This document shows positions 26,189-35,360 of a stretch of DNA of 64,000 nt, in pieces; the stretch's first letter is position 1; every line of letters begins with the position of its first letter. The stretch spans positions 107,221 to 171,220 of the forward strand of contig RQYD01000008.1 of NCBI GenBank assembly GCA_003858485.1, written 5' to 3'. Below the pieces are notes generated by a model. It was given only the letters and a program-made list of their open reading frames with translations. It was not told the DNA's origin and did no database searches. The translations under genes and the position numbers were made by a program. Source of the stretch: Clostridiales bacterium COT073_COT-073 (GTDB lineage: Bacteria; Bacillota; Clostridia; Lachnospirales; Vallitaleaceae).

Positions 26189-28297
26189 CTATTTTGACTC
26201 TTTTTCGATAATCGCAAAGTCCCCGAATAAAGTCCGCCCCATACTGAGCGAACCGCAGCCATACATACCATAAGAAAAGCTTTCATCAGAAACACTTAAA
26301 ATAATTTGACCATCAATGGACAGTTGAATTTGGCTGCCCTGTGCTGACAGGCAAACTTCATATTCCTGCCCCTTTTCCCATGGATATTCGGTTTCCGCCA
26401 ACAATTGATATCCAAAGTTGTTTTTATAAATACCGACTTTGCCGGCAGAAGTAAAGCCTGCCTGATAGCCACGCATTGCTCCCTGTGCTCTGATTTGCAA
26501 CAAATGGCTGTCACCATGTAATGGTAAAATTCGGCTGGTCACCTGATAATCAGTTGCATAATAATTTCCGGCATACGCAAAGGCAGGTTCGCAGCGCATT
26601 AGGGATAATTTCTCCTCCTCTATCACCCAGGCTCCATGGTCCATGGAAAATGGGGTGATCACTCCCAGTTCTTTATGTTGCTTGGCAATAGCAATCTGAT
26701 ATTTAGCCTTACCGGTAATTTTCATATCATCTAAATATATCATACCGATACTTTTGCTTTTAGCCGGAGAATAACCTTCAATAATAATACCAACTTCATC
26801 GATCAAATCTCCGCCCACTTCCGGGATCGTGAAAATAACTTCCAGCCACTGCTCCCGAATCAGCTTTATAAAACCGCCGACATGTTCTTTTTTATCCGAG
26901 CTGCTGCGTACATAAGGTGCAATCCCCAAATTTTCCCAGCCCTGCCATTGTTCCAAATATAAGTTCAGCGACATAGTCTGCCCAGGATAAACAGTTGGCG
27001 TGAACACCGGACTATATCTTTCATCCGATAAATCTTCCCGCCGGTAAAATGGCTTATAATAAATTTTGCACTGCTCGCCTCTGGCCATTTCATCGACTAA
27101 AATTTTAAGAGAACGCTTGCCTTGATAAGCTTTTTCATCAGTATTAAACAATCGGCAAAAAAACGGATCGGACACCCGCAGATTATGGGTCGAACCGGGT
27201 AGTTCAAAATCAAAATGCAGTTCACCCGGCTTAGCCGGTCTGATTTCTTCCGGCATGGTTTCGCCGGCCAGTGCATAGCCCAGTGCTGCCACTTCTTTGA
27301 CATAATTTGGAATATTTAAATTATTCAGATAACCGGAAATACCGGATAAAATCAATCCGTCATTAATCGGCCGGCGATAATGTTCAGGCACTCCGGCGAT
27401 TCCATTCACTACTCCCAGGACTGTGCCGACATTGCCGGCATTACAGTCCGTATCCCAACCGCACATGGTGGCAATTTCCACTGTCCGGTCCAATTTCCCC
27501 CGGCCATAAAGCATGGCCAAAATACAAACACCAGCATTAGGAATGATATGGCAAACTCCGGGATAGCGGTCATAACCCCAGTGATCAAACAGCATTTGCA
27601 TACAGGCCCGCCAATCATTTGGATTTTCCCGGTAAAAATCAATAACCGCCCTGGTCACCTGGGCATAAGTGGAGTCTTTCGGAATAGACTGCAAGCCCCG
27701 CTCGATAATTTTTTGAATATCATTTTCCACAAAAGCTTCGGCAATACAGGCACAAAAAAATCTGGCTCCGTAAATTCCATTTCCATCATGAGATACACTG
27801 GCCGCAGCCTCTCCAAAATCCGCCGCCTTATCCGGATCAGCCGGGCAAACCAGTCCCCAGGTATCAATAAAAATCTGACCACCGATTTGCTCAGCTACCG
27901 TTTGTCCATTTTGGGCAATTGAGCCGGACTGTGGAGCCGGAATTCCCTTCTTTAAATTAAGATAAGCAGTATGCTCTGTACTGACACCATATCCTCCCCA
28001 CCAAAACATCCCTACGCCTTCACGGGCATAGTTCAGCCAGGCATTTGCCACCTGCTGTGGAGTCAGCTGACCATCGGTTGCTTCATCCACCAAAGCTCTT
28101 AAAAAATAAACCGGGCCATTGGCATCATCATCAGCTGCAAAATTTTTATAATCTTTCACATAATCGGTAATATCACCATAAGTTTTATAAATTCTCTCAT
28201 AAGTCCAGTTCAGCGGCTCAACCGGTGCTCCTAAACGGATTCCGATATTCATACCTAAAAAGCCGGCATATACCTTTTCCAAATAATTCCTTATCAT
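26189..28297 (-). CDS. ADP-ribosylglycohydrolase-family protein with C-terminal beta-sandwich modules
   Basis: The 702-residue protein starts at ATG 28297 (MIRNYLEKVYAG) behind GAGAGGA. Residues 1-350 form an ARH/DraG-type domain with the two acidic metal-binding clusters: AADDDANGPVYFLRAL near residue 60 and CGWDTDCNAGNVGTVLG near residue 280. These hold two Mg ions in family members that cleave N- or O-ribosyl bonds. About 350 more residues follow that look like one or two beta-sandwich modules, ending like a LamG domain (IQLSIDGQIILSVSDES). There is no signal peptide, so it is cytoplasmic. Its operon with a sugar-type importer suggests hydrolysis of an imported ribosyl or glycosyl compound rather than of modified protein. 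Confidence 0.82.
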   Translation of the reverse strand: MIRNYLEKVYAGFLGMNIGIRLGAPVEPLNWTYERIYKTYGDITDYVKDYKNFAADDDANGPVYFLRALVDEATDGQLTPQQVANAWLNYAREGVGMFWWGGYGVSTEHTAYLNLKKGIPAPQSGSIAQNGQTVAEQIGGQIFIDTWGLVCPADPDKAADFGEAAASVSHDGNGIYGARFFCACIAEAFVENDIQKIIERGLQSIPKDSTYAQVTRAVIDFYRENPNDWRACMQMLFDHWGYDRYPGVCHIIPNAGVCILAMLYGRGKLDRTVEIATMCGWDTDCNAGNVGTVLGVVNGIAGVPEHYRRPINDGLILSGISGYLNNLNIPNYVKEVAALGYALAGETMPEEIRPAKPGELHFDFELPGSTHNLRVSDPFFCRLFNTDEKAYQGKRSLKILVDEMARGEQCKIYYKPFYRREDLSDERYSPVFTPTVYPGQTMSLNLYLEQWQGWENLGIAPYVRSSSDKKEHVGGFIKLIREQWLEVIFTIPEVGGDLIDEVGIIIEGYSPAKSKSIGMIYLDDMKITGKAKYQIAIAKQHKELGVITPFSMDHGAWVIEEEKLSLMRCEPAFAYAGNYYATDYQVTSRILPLHGDSHLLQIRAQGAMRGYQAGFTSAGKVGIYKNNFGYQLLAETEYPWEKGQEYEVCLSAQGSQIQLSIDGQIILSVSDESFSYGMYGCGSLSMGRTLFGDFAIIEKESK

Positions 28298-28427
28298 ATT
28301 CCATCCTCTCTTATGATTTCTCAATTAATTTTTTCTTATAATGATCAGCTCAACTATTCTGTCATCTTTCTGCGTTCTATCCCGCTTCCTTCACTTTTTT
28401 CCGAAAAAACACTTTTCACCCATCCGT

Positions 28428-28454
28428 CAAAAAAGACCGGCTCACGAACCGGCC
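28428..28454 (-). terminator. Weak terminator between the two ARH genes
   Basis: The minus strand from 28454 to 28435 forms a stem of about 8 pairs with G.U pairs (GGCCGGTT/AGCCGGTC) and then reads TTTTTTGACGG. It may reduce but not abolish transcription into the second ARH gene (26189-28297). Confidence 0.5.
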
Positions 28455-28515
28455 GCAGCAAATGATCAACTAATCTGGCTGATCCTTTCTCATCTCTGTA
28501 ATTATCCGGCTGCTT

Positions 28516-29505
28516 TTATTCCCGAATCAATTCTGCCAGACGAGTGGCATAATCAATAATATCAATTCCCCTGGTAAAGGACAAACAGGTACCGGAAGGG
28601 TATCTGGTTTTTTCAATCCAGGCTGCTGGAATTCCTTTGGCACCATACTTTGCTCCTAAAATCGCTCCGGCGACTGCACCAATAGTATCGGCATCCCGTC
28701 CAAAGTTAGCAGCCAGCAACAGTCCGGACTTAAAAGATCGATGTTCCAATTTTAAGCAGCCGAAAACTTCAGGCAAAGCCTCTGCTACCGTTGAGCGATG
28801 AGTGGAAAATAATTGGTCATGCAGCGGCATCCACGCCTCAGCAATTTGATAATTTGCGTTTTCGACAATGGCAAAAGCTCTGTCCAAACTATTGCGCAAC
28901 CATGAATCCGGCGGTGCAACCTGGCGTACGGCTGCTAAAATTTCATCCATTCCGGCATCGACCATAGCCAGTGAAACCGCCACCGCCACTGCCTGTGCCC
29001 CCCAAATACCATCCATATGATGACTGATTGAGGCATCAATTTCCGCCAATCTGGCCGCCCGTTCCGGATCACCGGCACATAAGATACCAATCGGTCCGCT
29101 ACGCATGGCGGCTCCGTCACTCATATAATAAGGGTTAAAGCGGCCTGAATCGGGTGGCCGAATTCCCCGCCGCAAATTCCGGCAAGCCTCAACTTCACTG
29201 ACTCCACCGCGTTTCAACTCATCTTCCGTCGCCACATGTTGCATCCAGGCTGCCACTACATCGGCTGAGGTAAAATCACCACCGGCCCGTAAAATCGTGT
29301 CAACCGTCATTAAAGCAAATTCCGTATCATCCGTACTCCAGGAAGCCCCTTGGTGAAAATCAGTGGTAAACCCGTAATCTCTTTGTTGATCAGGCTTTCT
29401 GGCTGCATCTCCCAAAGAATCACCAATCGCCAGACCAATTAATGAACCAATTGCCTTATCCAGTGCAACTTCTTTATTTGCACATAAAAACTGTTTTGTT
29501 TTCAC
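28516..29505 (-). CDS. ADP-ribosylglycohydrolase-family protein
   Basis: This is a cytoplasmic protein of about 329 residues. A GTG at 29505 is proposed as start because AGAGGAG stands just before it and the upstream extension is a low-complexity basic run; an upstream start cannot be excluded. The ARH fold is complete: GSLIGLAIGDSLGDAARK at the N-terminus, WSTDDTEFALMTVDTIL with the first metal cluster, and NFGRDADTIGAVAGAILGA with the second. Both clusters are intact, so it should be active on a ribosylated or related substrate. It lies upstream of a second, larger ARH paralogue (26189-28297) and behind the ABC importer genes. Confidence 0.88.
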   Translation of the reverse strand: MKTKQFLCANKEVALDKAIGSLIGLAIGDSLGDAARKPDQQRDYGFTTDFHQGASWSTDDTEFALMTVDTILRAGGDFTSADVVAAWMQHVATEDELKRGGVSEVEACRNLRRGIRPPDSGRFNPYYMSDGAAMRSGPIGILCAGDPERAARLAEIDASISHHMDGIWGAQAVAVAVSLAMVDAGMDEILAAVRQVAPPDSWLRNSLDRAFAIVENANYQIAEAWMPLHDQLFSTHRSTVAEALPEVFGCLKLEHRSFKSGLLLAANFGRDADTIGAVAGAILGAKYGAKGIPAAWIEKTRYPSGTCLSFTRGIDIIDYATRLAELIRE

Positions 29506-29639
29506 ATTCTCCTCTTTTCTGCATCGGATTGTCCTTTTTACTTTCCCTGTTTGTTTTTCTCTCTTGACCGTTCTTTTTAGTATTATCGCCCGGGTCAATT
29601 TTCCCAATTACTCCCTAAACGCATTTTTATCTTTAGAAC

Positions 29640-29780
29640 AAGGCCGCTTAAGCGATCGACAATCGCTTACTGAATTTCATCACTGGTATTTTTCGCCTCT
29701 TTGGGCATTGCTCTTTGCATGGGCGACCCGACTTTCTGTATCCGCCAATCCTGCGTTTCTTTGTCAAAGTCGCCCGATTC
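29640..29780. repeat. Hairpin-rich intergenic stretch
   Basis: The 310-base gap between the binding protein and the ARH gene holds no credible gene. It contains AAGCGAT/ATCGCTT (29650-29656 and 29662-29668) and GGGCGAC/GTCGCCC (29721-29727 and 29769-29775). A small plus-strand frame here overlaps the binding-protein gene and looks random. It may be a decayed intergenic repeat. Confidence 0.35.
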
Positions 29781-29815
29781 TCAGCATTCCGCTAAAAAAC
29801 ATTCAAGCCAGAAAT

Positions 29816-31360
29816 TTACTTAATATTTTTATTGGCATACTCCGTAATTTCCGGTCCAACGGTTTGAGTCCATTCTGTGACAAAATCATCAAAAGTATCG
29901 ATTGATTTTTTGCCGCTGATCACATCAGCCGCATATTCCAGATACAGGGACTGGCCGGCATCCCAATTGGTAATATAATCACCAGGAATAACAAATGCAT
30001 TATCAAAACTCAAGTACTTAGATACCATATTCAGCGAATTTTCTGCCGGCTCGGAGAAAAATGGCGTTTGCGGATTAAATTTAACATCAAAAGCAGCGGT
30101 TGACTCATGAAAACGAGCATACCATTCTGAAATTTTATCAGTCAAGGTATATACTCCATCTTCCAGTTTATGCTGTTCTCCCTCATAACCTAATTTATCC
30201 AGAATTTGTCCCTCCGGACTGGCCATATACTCCAAAATCGCAAAGGCTTGTTCTTTATGTTCAGAATAAGCACTAATTGCCCAACCCCGGCTTTCTTTGC
30301 TGACATTACTTGATGTATAGCTTTGTCCCAGTCCTTTGGCCGGTGGCAAAACTACCAATTTAGCAGTTTCTCCATTTTGCTTAATCATCTTACTGTTATA
30401 AATATTGACAACTGCTCCCTCCGTACCGGCTACCACTGCCACTTCACCGGTATAAAAAGCCTGTTCTTTGGTATCCCATTTTTTGGATAGCCATTCATTG
30501 TCAAATAACCCTTCCTTATACAAGCTGGCATAAAAAGCCAGTTTATTTTTTTCACCATCAGTAATTTTGCTATATACATAGCTGTCGCCTTGTTTTACCC
30601 AAGTGGTGTTCACCCCAAAAGCAGCATTAAAGACAGTATCCAGTTCAGCGATATTGCCCGGCACAGTGTATGCTGCCTTGGCCTTGTTTTTTTCCTTGAT
30701 TTCTCTAAAAAATGCCTTGTAATTTTCAGGACTTGGGTCCTCTAACAATTTTTTGCCACTTTCCGTTGCGTTAAGCCAATCTTCCCGAACAACCGGTACT
30801 TTAATCCGGTCGGGCGATAACCACAGCAGATATGGATAATTTTTCAAGCGCTCGGCATTGCTTGGCTGAAGCATTTTTTTAATATATTCCGACTTTTCAA
30901 TATAGGGATTTAAATTCTCTAAAATTTGTTGGGTGATGGCAAACTGATAATCACCGCCCTGGAAATAAATCAAGTCCGGAATATTACCACTTTGCAGCAG
31001 CAATCCCACGCTCTCTGAATATGTGCCCTCAGAAATCGGAACCAATTCAATTGTTACATTTTGGCCCAGCATTTTAGACACACCTTCGGAAACATGCTTT
31101 AAGAAAGTAACTGATACTTCATCATCCGGTGACATATCCTTGATCACCGCCTTAATTACCACCGGTTCTGCCGGAGCGGCCGTCTGCTCTTTTGTGTCCT
31201 CTTTCTTTTCATCTTTAGACTGCTCCTTAGCTGTATCCGCCGGTTTTCCGGTCGACTGATTCTCTGTCTTGACTGTATCCGGCTTACTGCAGCCGACCAG
31301 CCAGGTCATCAGAATCACCAAAGTCATCATCCCCGCCGTTATACGTAAAAATCGTTTCAT
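29816..31360 (-). CDS. Extracellular solute-binding lipoprotein (family 1) of the AtuA/ARH cluster importer
   Basis: The 514-residue lipoprotein has signal and lipobox LVGCSK (Cys near residue 24), then a Lys/Glu/Thr-rich linker to about residue 65. The large binding domain follows (LIYFQGGDYQFAITQQIL near 135, and RGWAISAYSEHKEQAFAILE near 370). The size and the LplB/YtcP-type permeases behind it place it in the LipO/AlgQ-like group, which takes oligosaccharides or unusual glycosides. It is the third component of the importer encoded at 31448-33292. The ligand is unknown; the ARH genes next to it suggest a ribosylated or glycosylated small molecule. Confidence 0.9.
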   Translation of the reverse strand: MKRFLRITAGMMTLVILMTWLVGCSKPDTVKTENQSTGKPADTAKEQSKDEKKEDTKEQTAAPAEPVVIKAVIKDMSPDDEVSVTFLKHVSEGVSKMLGQNVTIELVPISEGTYSESVGLLLQSGNIPDLIYFQGGDYQFAITQQILENLNPYIEKSEYIKKMLQPSNAERLKNYPYLLWLSPDRIKVPVVREDWLNATESGKKLLEDPSPENYKAFFREIKEKNKAKAAYTVPGNIAELDTVFNAAFGVNTTWVKQGDSYVYSKITDGEKNKLAFYASLYKEGLFDNEWLSKKWDTKEQAFYTGEVAVVAGTEGAVVNIYNSKMIKQNGETAKLVVLPPAKGLGQSYTSSNVSKESRGWAISAYSEHKEQAFAILEYMASPEGQILDKLGYEGEQHKLEDGVYTLTDKISEWYARFHESTAAFDVKFNPQTPFFSEPAENSLNMVSKYLSFDNAFVIPGDYITNWDAGQSLYLEYAADVISGKKSIDTFDDFVTEWTQTVGPEITEYANKNIK

Positions 31361-31447
31361 AAAATACCTCCTAATATAATGATATAATCAATTGCAACTA
31401 CCTGGTTCTTAACTCAACTTTTTCCTTTTTTTCCTTAACACTATAAG

Positions 31448-32329
31448 CTAGCCCTTAACACCTCCACTAAGCACATCACTTGTGTAATACTTTAATATAA
31501 TCGGATAAAGCAGCAAGATCGGAATGATCGCCACCACAATGGTTGCTGCTTTCAGTGAGCCGTTATCGAGCTGAGCAATATTATTATTGGCCAGGATATT
31601 AGCTGCTCCGACTATAACCTGAGTATCCGATTGCACTACAAATTGCCGCAGCAGGACCTGCAAAACGGTATTGCTTTTAGCTGTTAAAAAAATACTGGAA
31701 TGGAAAAACTCATTCCACCGGTACACCCCATAAAACATACCGACAGTCAAAAGCGGCACTTTACACAGGGGGATCATAACTTTAAATAAAATATTCATAT
31801 GGCCGGCCCCATCAATTGTCGCTGCTTCCACAATCGAAGCCGGAATGTTTTCCATAAAACGCATTAAAATAATTAAGTAATAAACATTAACTGCCTTATA
31901 CATGACCATTGCCCATAAATTATCGAGCAGACCGATATTCTTCATTAAAAAGTATTCCTGAATGATGCCGGGGTCAAAAATCATCATGATAATCAAAAAA
32001 TACATAAAGGCCTTTTTGCCGGCCAGCTTTGGTCTGGTCAAAACATAAGCGGCACTGGCGGTCAAACCGATATTTAAAATCACACCGGTGACGGTGATAA
32101 ATAAGGAATTGAGTACACTGCGAATCACAATCGGCTGAGCCAGGATAACCTGATAGTTGATCAGCGAAAAGCCCCGTGGTACAATGTGATAGCCTTTTAA
32201 GCCATGCACCAGATCCGGATGTGACAAAGATTTTGCTAAAATATTGAGCAGCGGCACCAGCATGGTCAATGCTAAAAAGCTTAAAATAAAAGCCATAATA
32301 ACCTTAGCCGGTGTGATTTTTCTGTTCAT
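31448..32329 (-). CDS. Carbohydrate ABC permease, LplC/YtcP-type
   Basis: The 293-residue membrane protein starts at ATG 32329 (MNRKITPAKV) behind a perfect AGGAGGT. It has six membrane segments (for example VIMAFILSFLALTMLVPLLN) and the permease loop VEAATIDGAGHMNILFKVMI, which contacts the ATPase. It is one of two permeases of the importer. No ATPase gene is present in the cluster, so it must use a shared MsmK-type ATPase encoded elsewhere, which is common for such sugar importers in Firmicutes. Confidence 0.92.
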   Translation of the reverse strand: MNRKITPAKVIMAFILSFLALTMLVPLLNILAKSLSHPDLVHGLKGYHIVPRGFSLINYQVILAQPIVIRSVLNSLFITVTGVILNIGLTASAAYVLTRPKLAGKKAFMYFLIIMMIFDPGIIQEYFLMKNIGLLDNLWAMVMYKAVNVYYLIILMRFMENIPASIVEAATIDGAGHMNILFKVMIPLCKVPLLTVGMFYGVYRWNEFFHSSIFLTAKSNTVLQVLLRQFVVQSDTQVIVGAANILANNNIAQLDNGSLKAATIVVAIIPILLLYPIILKYYTSDVLSGGVKG

Positions 32330-32404
32330 TTCATACCTCCTCTCCATATCGCCGGTTTCTGCACCAAACCAGTCATGAAATGGAACTTTGTTACATATTT
32401 TCCA

Positions 32405-33292
32405 TTACCATGCTCCCTTTCCGGTCAGCCGCCTGGAAAGCAAATGCGTGCTGACAATCAGGGTGGTGCCAACTAAGCCTTTAAATAAATTAGCAGCCGT
32501 TGCAAAGGAATATTGCGAACTTCCCAGCCCAACCCGATAAACATAAGTATCAATAATATCAATCCGGGAATTAACAGCTGCATTGGTAAAGTTTAATACC
32601 TGATCCAGTCCGGCATTCATAAAAAAGCCAATATTTAATATTAAAACTGTTACCATGGTCACAACCAGCTCCGGTAAAATAATATGGCGAATCACTGCTC
32701 CTCTTGATGCACCATCAATTTTAGCTGCTTCATAAAGAGTTGCATCAATCCCCAAGATCGCAGCAAAATAAATAATGGAATCCCAGCCAATGGAGCGCCA
32801 GCTTTCCGAAGCCAGCAGCACCCAGCGAATGGTTGATTTATCCGTTAAAAAATCAATGCTTTCCATCCCCAATTGATTTAAAAACAAATTAACCACACCG
32901 GTAGTCGGCGATAAGAACTCAATCCAAATTCCGGCTATCACCACCCAGGATAAAAAGTGCGGCAAATAGGATACAATTTGTACTCCTTTGCGAAACGGAC
33001 CGGAGCGAAATTCATTGAGCATGATCGCTAACATAATCGGCAGCGGGAAAAACAAAAATATTTTCATGGCGCTGATGATCAAAGTATTTTTCAAAATCTG
33101 AAAAAATACCGGTGTCGAAAACAGTTTTTCAAAATGCTTTAAACCTACAAAAATATTATCACCTTTGATTCGATAATCATAAAAAGCCAGCCGCATACCT
33201 AAAATCGGAATAACATGGAACACCAAAAAGAAAAGCAAAGTCGGCAGTAACATCAAATACAGCACACGGTCTTTTTTTAAACTTTTCAGCAT
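32405..33292 (-). CDS. Carbohydrate ABC permease, LplB-type
   Basis: The 295-residue membrane protein opens MLKSLKKDRVLYLMLLPTLL with the first membrane segment. The conserved loop LYEAAKIDGASRGAVIRHI is near residue 190. WRSIGWDSIIYFAAILGID and a six-helix pattern match LplB permeases that pair with YtcP/LplC proteins. It is separated by 10 bases from the DUF4387 gene and is clearly in the same operon. Confidence 0.92.
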   Translation of the reverse strand: MLKSLKKDRVLYLMLLPTLLFFLVFHVIPILGMRLAFYDYRIKGDNIFVGLKHFEKLFSTPVFFQILKNTLIISAMKIFLFFPLPIMLAIMLNEFRSGPFRKGVQIVSYLPHFLSWVVIAGIWIEFLSPTTGVVNLFLNQLGMESIDFLTDKSTIRWVLLASESWRSIGWDSIIYFAAILGIDATLYEAAKIDGASRGAVIRHIILPELVVTMVTVLILNIGFFMNAGLDQVLNFTNAAVNSRIDIIDTYVYRVGLGSSQYSFATAANLFKGLVGTTLIVSTHLLSRRLTGKGAW

Positions 33293-33302
33293 AAGCTCTC
33301 TC

Positions 33303-33620
33303 CTATACCGGAATCATAATTTCGCCCAGAGGCACATGCTGTTGTGCCCCATAGACATCAGTATCAAAACAGGTTCCCGAAGAAATCGTGCGGTCAAAGG
33401 TAATCTTAAAGCCCAGTGCCGGATCAAAAAATACTAATTCCCTGATCTTTTGCTCATCTATTTGATAGATTTGCGCAATCCGTTGCCTGGTAATTTGACC
33501 GGATCGTTTGACTGTTTCATAAATTTTTTCTTCTTCAAATAATACATCCAAGGTAATTTGAAATGGTCCGCTGTTTTTTGAGCGAATCACGCTTGCCAGT
33601 TCATACAAGCTCTTTTTCAT
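33303..33620 (-). CDS. DUF4387-family protein
   Basis: The small cytoplasmic protein of 105 residues starts at ATG 33620 (MKKSLYELASVIR) behind GGAGGAG. The family hallmark ASVIRSKNSGPFQITLDVLF is at residues 9-28, with GFKITFDRTISSGTCFDTDV near the middle and HVPLGEIMIPV at the end. DUF4387 is known as a companion, sometimes fused, of AtuA/DUF1446 proteins, and the AtuA-type gene is the next one upstream here. The biochemical function is not established; it probably forms a complex with the AtuA-like protein. Confidence 0.88.
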   Translation of the reverse strand: MKKSLYELASVIRSKNSGPFQITLDVLFEEEKIYETVKRSGQITRQRIAQIYQIDEQKIRELVFFDPALGFKITFDRTISSGTCFDTDVYGAQQHVPLGEIMIPV

Positions 33621-33832
33621 CTTCTCTCCTCCACCATTAACTTTCGCAAGATATCTCAATTTTTCCCTCTATTTTGGGGACTATGTTTCATTCATTTTTA
33701 CCATTCCTTAATATTCTTATCAACATATTCGGCTCATTCTGTCATGATTGTCATCCAATTAAATTTTCCTTTCCCATCTTCTGCCGGGTTTGATTCCTCT
33801 GAGCACAGCCGTTTTACAAAGGATCTCATCCC

Positions 33833-35215
33833 TTAGTACAAATCTTCTTCCAGCGAAATCAATTCAACCGGAAACAGGGAAAGAGGATCCTCAATTTCCA
33901 TTAAATGATAAACAGAAAATTCATATACCGGTCCATAGGAAATATCACTTGGTGCAAATGGAAAAGCCAAATTGCCGGCTGTTGATTTTCGGCCTTCATA
34001 ACCATAATGGAGCAAGGTTGAACGCAAGCTGGCACAAACCATATCCGCAATCTCCTGGGTTTGGGCAATGACCTCCATCACCAGGCCGATCTCATGTGGC
34101 CTGACATGACTGGTTTCCAATTTACCCATCACCCCATTAATCCCATAATTGATAAAATTAATTTGATACTGCTCCGGCTCAAGATCAGAATAATAGGCCA
34201 TCACCTGTTCTTTGGCAGCTGCCTCAATTTCCTCAATTCGGGCAATCATAATCGGATCTCTGACTCCGGCAATCACAATACTCCGGTAGGCCACTTTCCT
34301 GGCCCCTTCCAGCTTAACTGCATATGGATACTGCCGGCTTAACCGACTGCCTGTTACAAAAACGCTGTGCTCATCCCATTGCCTGAATTCGCAGTCACGT
34401 AAATCCAATAACAAACCCGGCCCATGCAATAAGTAAGGATGTTCCTTTTCATAAAAAGTATGCGCCGCCACCGATAATTTGGTACACTTTCTCTGCTCTG
34501 ACAAAGGGGTGATCAAAAAACCATCTCCTCTGATCGTTCCCAGCATACAGTCCTTTGTTGTTCCCGGTACCGCACACAGGGCTGCGCATTCCAATATTTT
34601 ACCAGCGTGATAACCATATTCCAGCGGAAGCCCATAATAATCGGCAACTGCCGCAAATGGAGATGGGTCATAGGCCCGGCCGCATATAATAATTTCCGCT
34701 CCCATCTTTAAGGCTTCAACTACCGGCTCATGCCCCATTTGAGCCACTACACCGGTTGTTTCCGTCAAGCTTTGGACTGTCAATTCTTTGACCAGATTGC
34801 CCAATGGCCGAACTTTTCCGGCTATCATTTTTTCCTTGATTAAGTTCTTATCAATATCCCCCCAGATTACTGCCACTTTCGCATTCATATGCTGTTCTTT
34901 TAAAATTTCCCGAATAATCTCCACTGTCCAAACAACATGCACATGTGCACCGCTGCCGCCGGCCGATCCAATAATAAGAGGAATATTACGCTTCATTCCC
35001 TCGACAATCATTGGCTCTAAGTCCTTTTTACAAGCCTGTCGGCTGACAATCGCCACTCCGGCTCCCAGCTTATGCGGACCGGCATCGGTACTGCCGGCAT
35101 CAACCACAATCGCATCCGGTTCCATCCGCATTCCGTTCATAAATGATTCTTTTGGATAACCATAACCTAATATCCCGCACGGCGAAAGAATTTTGATTTC
35201 CTTTTTCTTTTTCAT
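33833..35215 (-). CDS. AtuA/DUF1446-family protein
   Basis: The 460-residue soluble protein belongs to the acyclic terpene utilisation AtuA-like (DUF1446) family: IVVDAGSTDAGPHKLGAG near residue 35, IIGSAGGSGAHVHVVWTVEI near 80, IICGRAYDPSPFAAVADYYG near 180 and the C-terminal SDISYGPVYEFSVYHL. It is the first gene of the cluster. The start codon lies inside an imperfect long palindrome (35213-35274), and AGAGGA stands 8 bases before it. The family takes part in poorly understood degradation pathways; an acyl-CoA or organic-acid substrate is assumed in some relatives. Here it stands with sugar-type transport and ARH enzymes, which is unusual. Confidence 0.88.
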   Translation of the reverse strand: MKKKKEIKILSPCGILGYGYPKESFMNGMRMEPDAIVVDAGSTDAGPHKLGAGVAIVSRQACKKDLEPMIVEGMKRNIPLIIGSAGGSGAHVHVVWTVEIIREILKEQHMNAKVAVIWGDIDKNLIKEKMIAGKVRPLGNLVKELTVQSLTETTGVVAQMGHEPVVEALKMGAEIIICGRAYDPSPFAAVADYYGLPLEYGYHAGKILECAALCAVPGTTKDCMLGTIRGDGFLITPLSEQRKCTKLSVAAHTFYEKEHPYLLHGPGLLLDLRDCEFRQWDEHSVFVTGSRLSRQYPYAVKLEGARKVAYRSIVIAGVRDPIMIARIEEIEAAAKEQVMAYYSDLEPEQYQINFINYGINGVMGKLETSHVRPHEIGLVMEVIAQTQEIADMVCASLRSTLLHYGYEGRKSTAGNLAFPFAPSDISYGPVYEFSVYHLMEIEDPLSLFPVELISLEEDLY

Positions 35216-35274
35216 ATGCTTATTCCTCTAATCTAATTGTTCTACAATTAGATTAGAGGAATTTAAAGCATATG
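35213..35274. promoter_or_regulatory. Long palindromic operator of the AtuA/ARH cluster
   Basis: A 19-bp perfect inverted repeat (35222-35240 with 35244-35262, loop TCT) is extended by CATATGCTT (35213-35221) and AAGCATATG (35266-35274) after a 3-base insertion. The centre TTGTTCTACAA (35237-35247) fits the FadR-subfamily GntR operator pattern. It covers the -10 box and the likely transcription start and reaches the start codon, so bound protein would block transcription. The RNA would also fold into a hairpin over the ribosome site. Confidence 0.8.
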
Positions 35275-35278
35275 TCAA
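35250..35278 (-). promoter_or_regulatory. Promoter of the AtuA/ARH cluster
   Basis: The minus strand has a perfect -35 TTGACA (35273-35278), a 17-base spacer and TAATCT (35250-35255) as a weaker -10. The transcript would start near 35242, leaving a leader of about 27 bases. The operator overlaps the -10 and start region. Confidence 0.65.
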
Positions 35279-35360
35279 TCTATTTTTTTAATTTTGCTGC
35301 TATTTTTAGTTTTCTTGCTTTGATATACTTGCCGCATAGCCGGAGAGAATTGCAGCTACA

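Noticed and set aside
27380..27922. Plus-strand open frame of 180 codons inside the ARH gene
   Set aside because: It lies fully opposite a conserved coding region with catalytic motifs and shows no family signal of its own.
29564..29905. Plus-strand open frame in the gap before the ARH gene
   Set aside because: It overlaps the 3' end of the binding-protein gene, has no ribosome site and spans decayed hairpins.
31405..31440. ACTCAACTTT near 31413 as an element end
   Set aside because: The match stops after ten bases, no partner end or internal modules follow, so it is likely chance.
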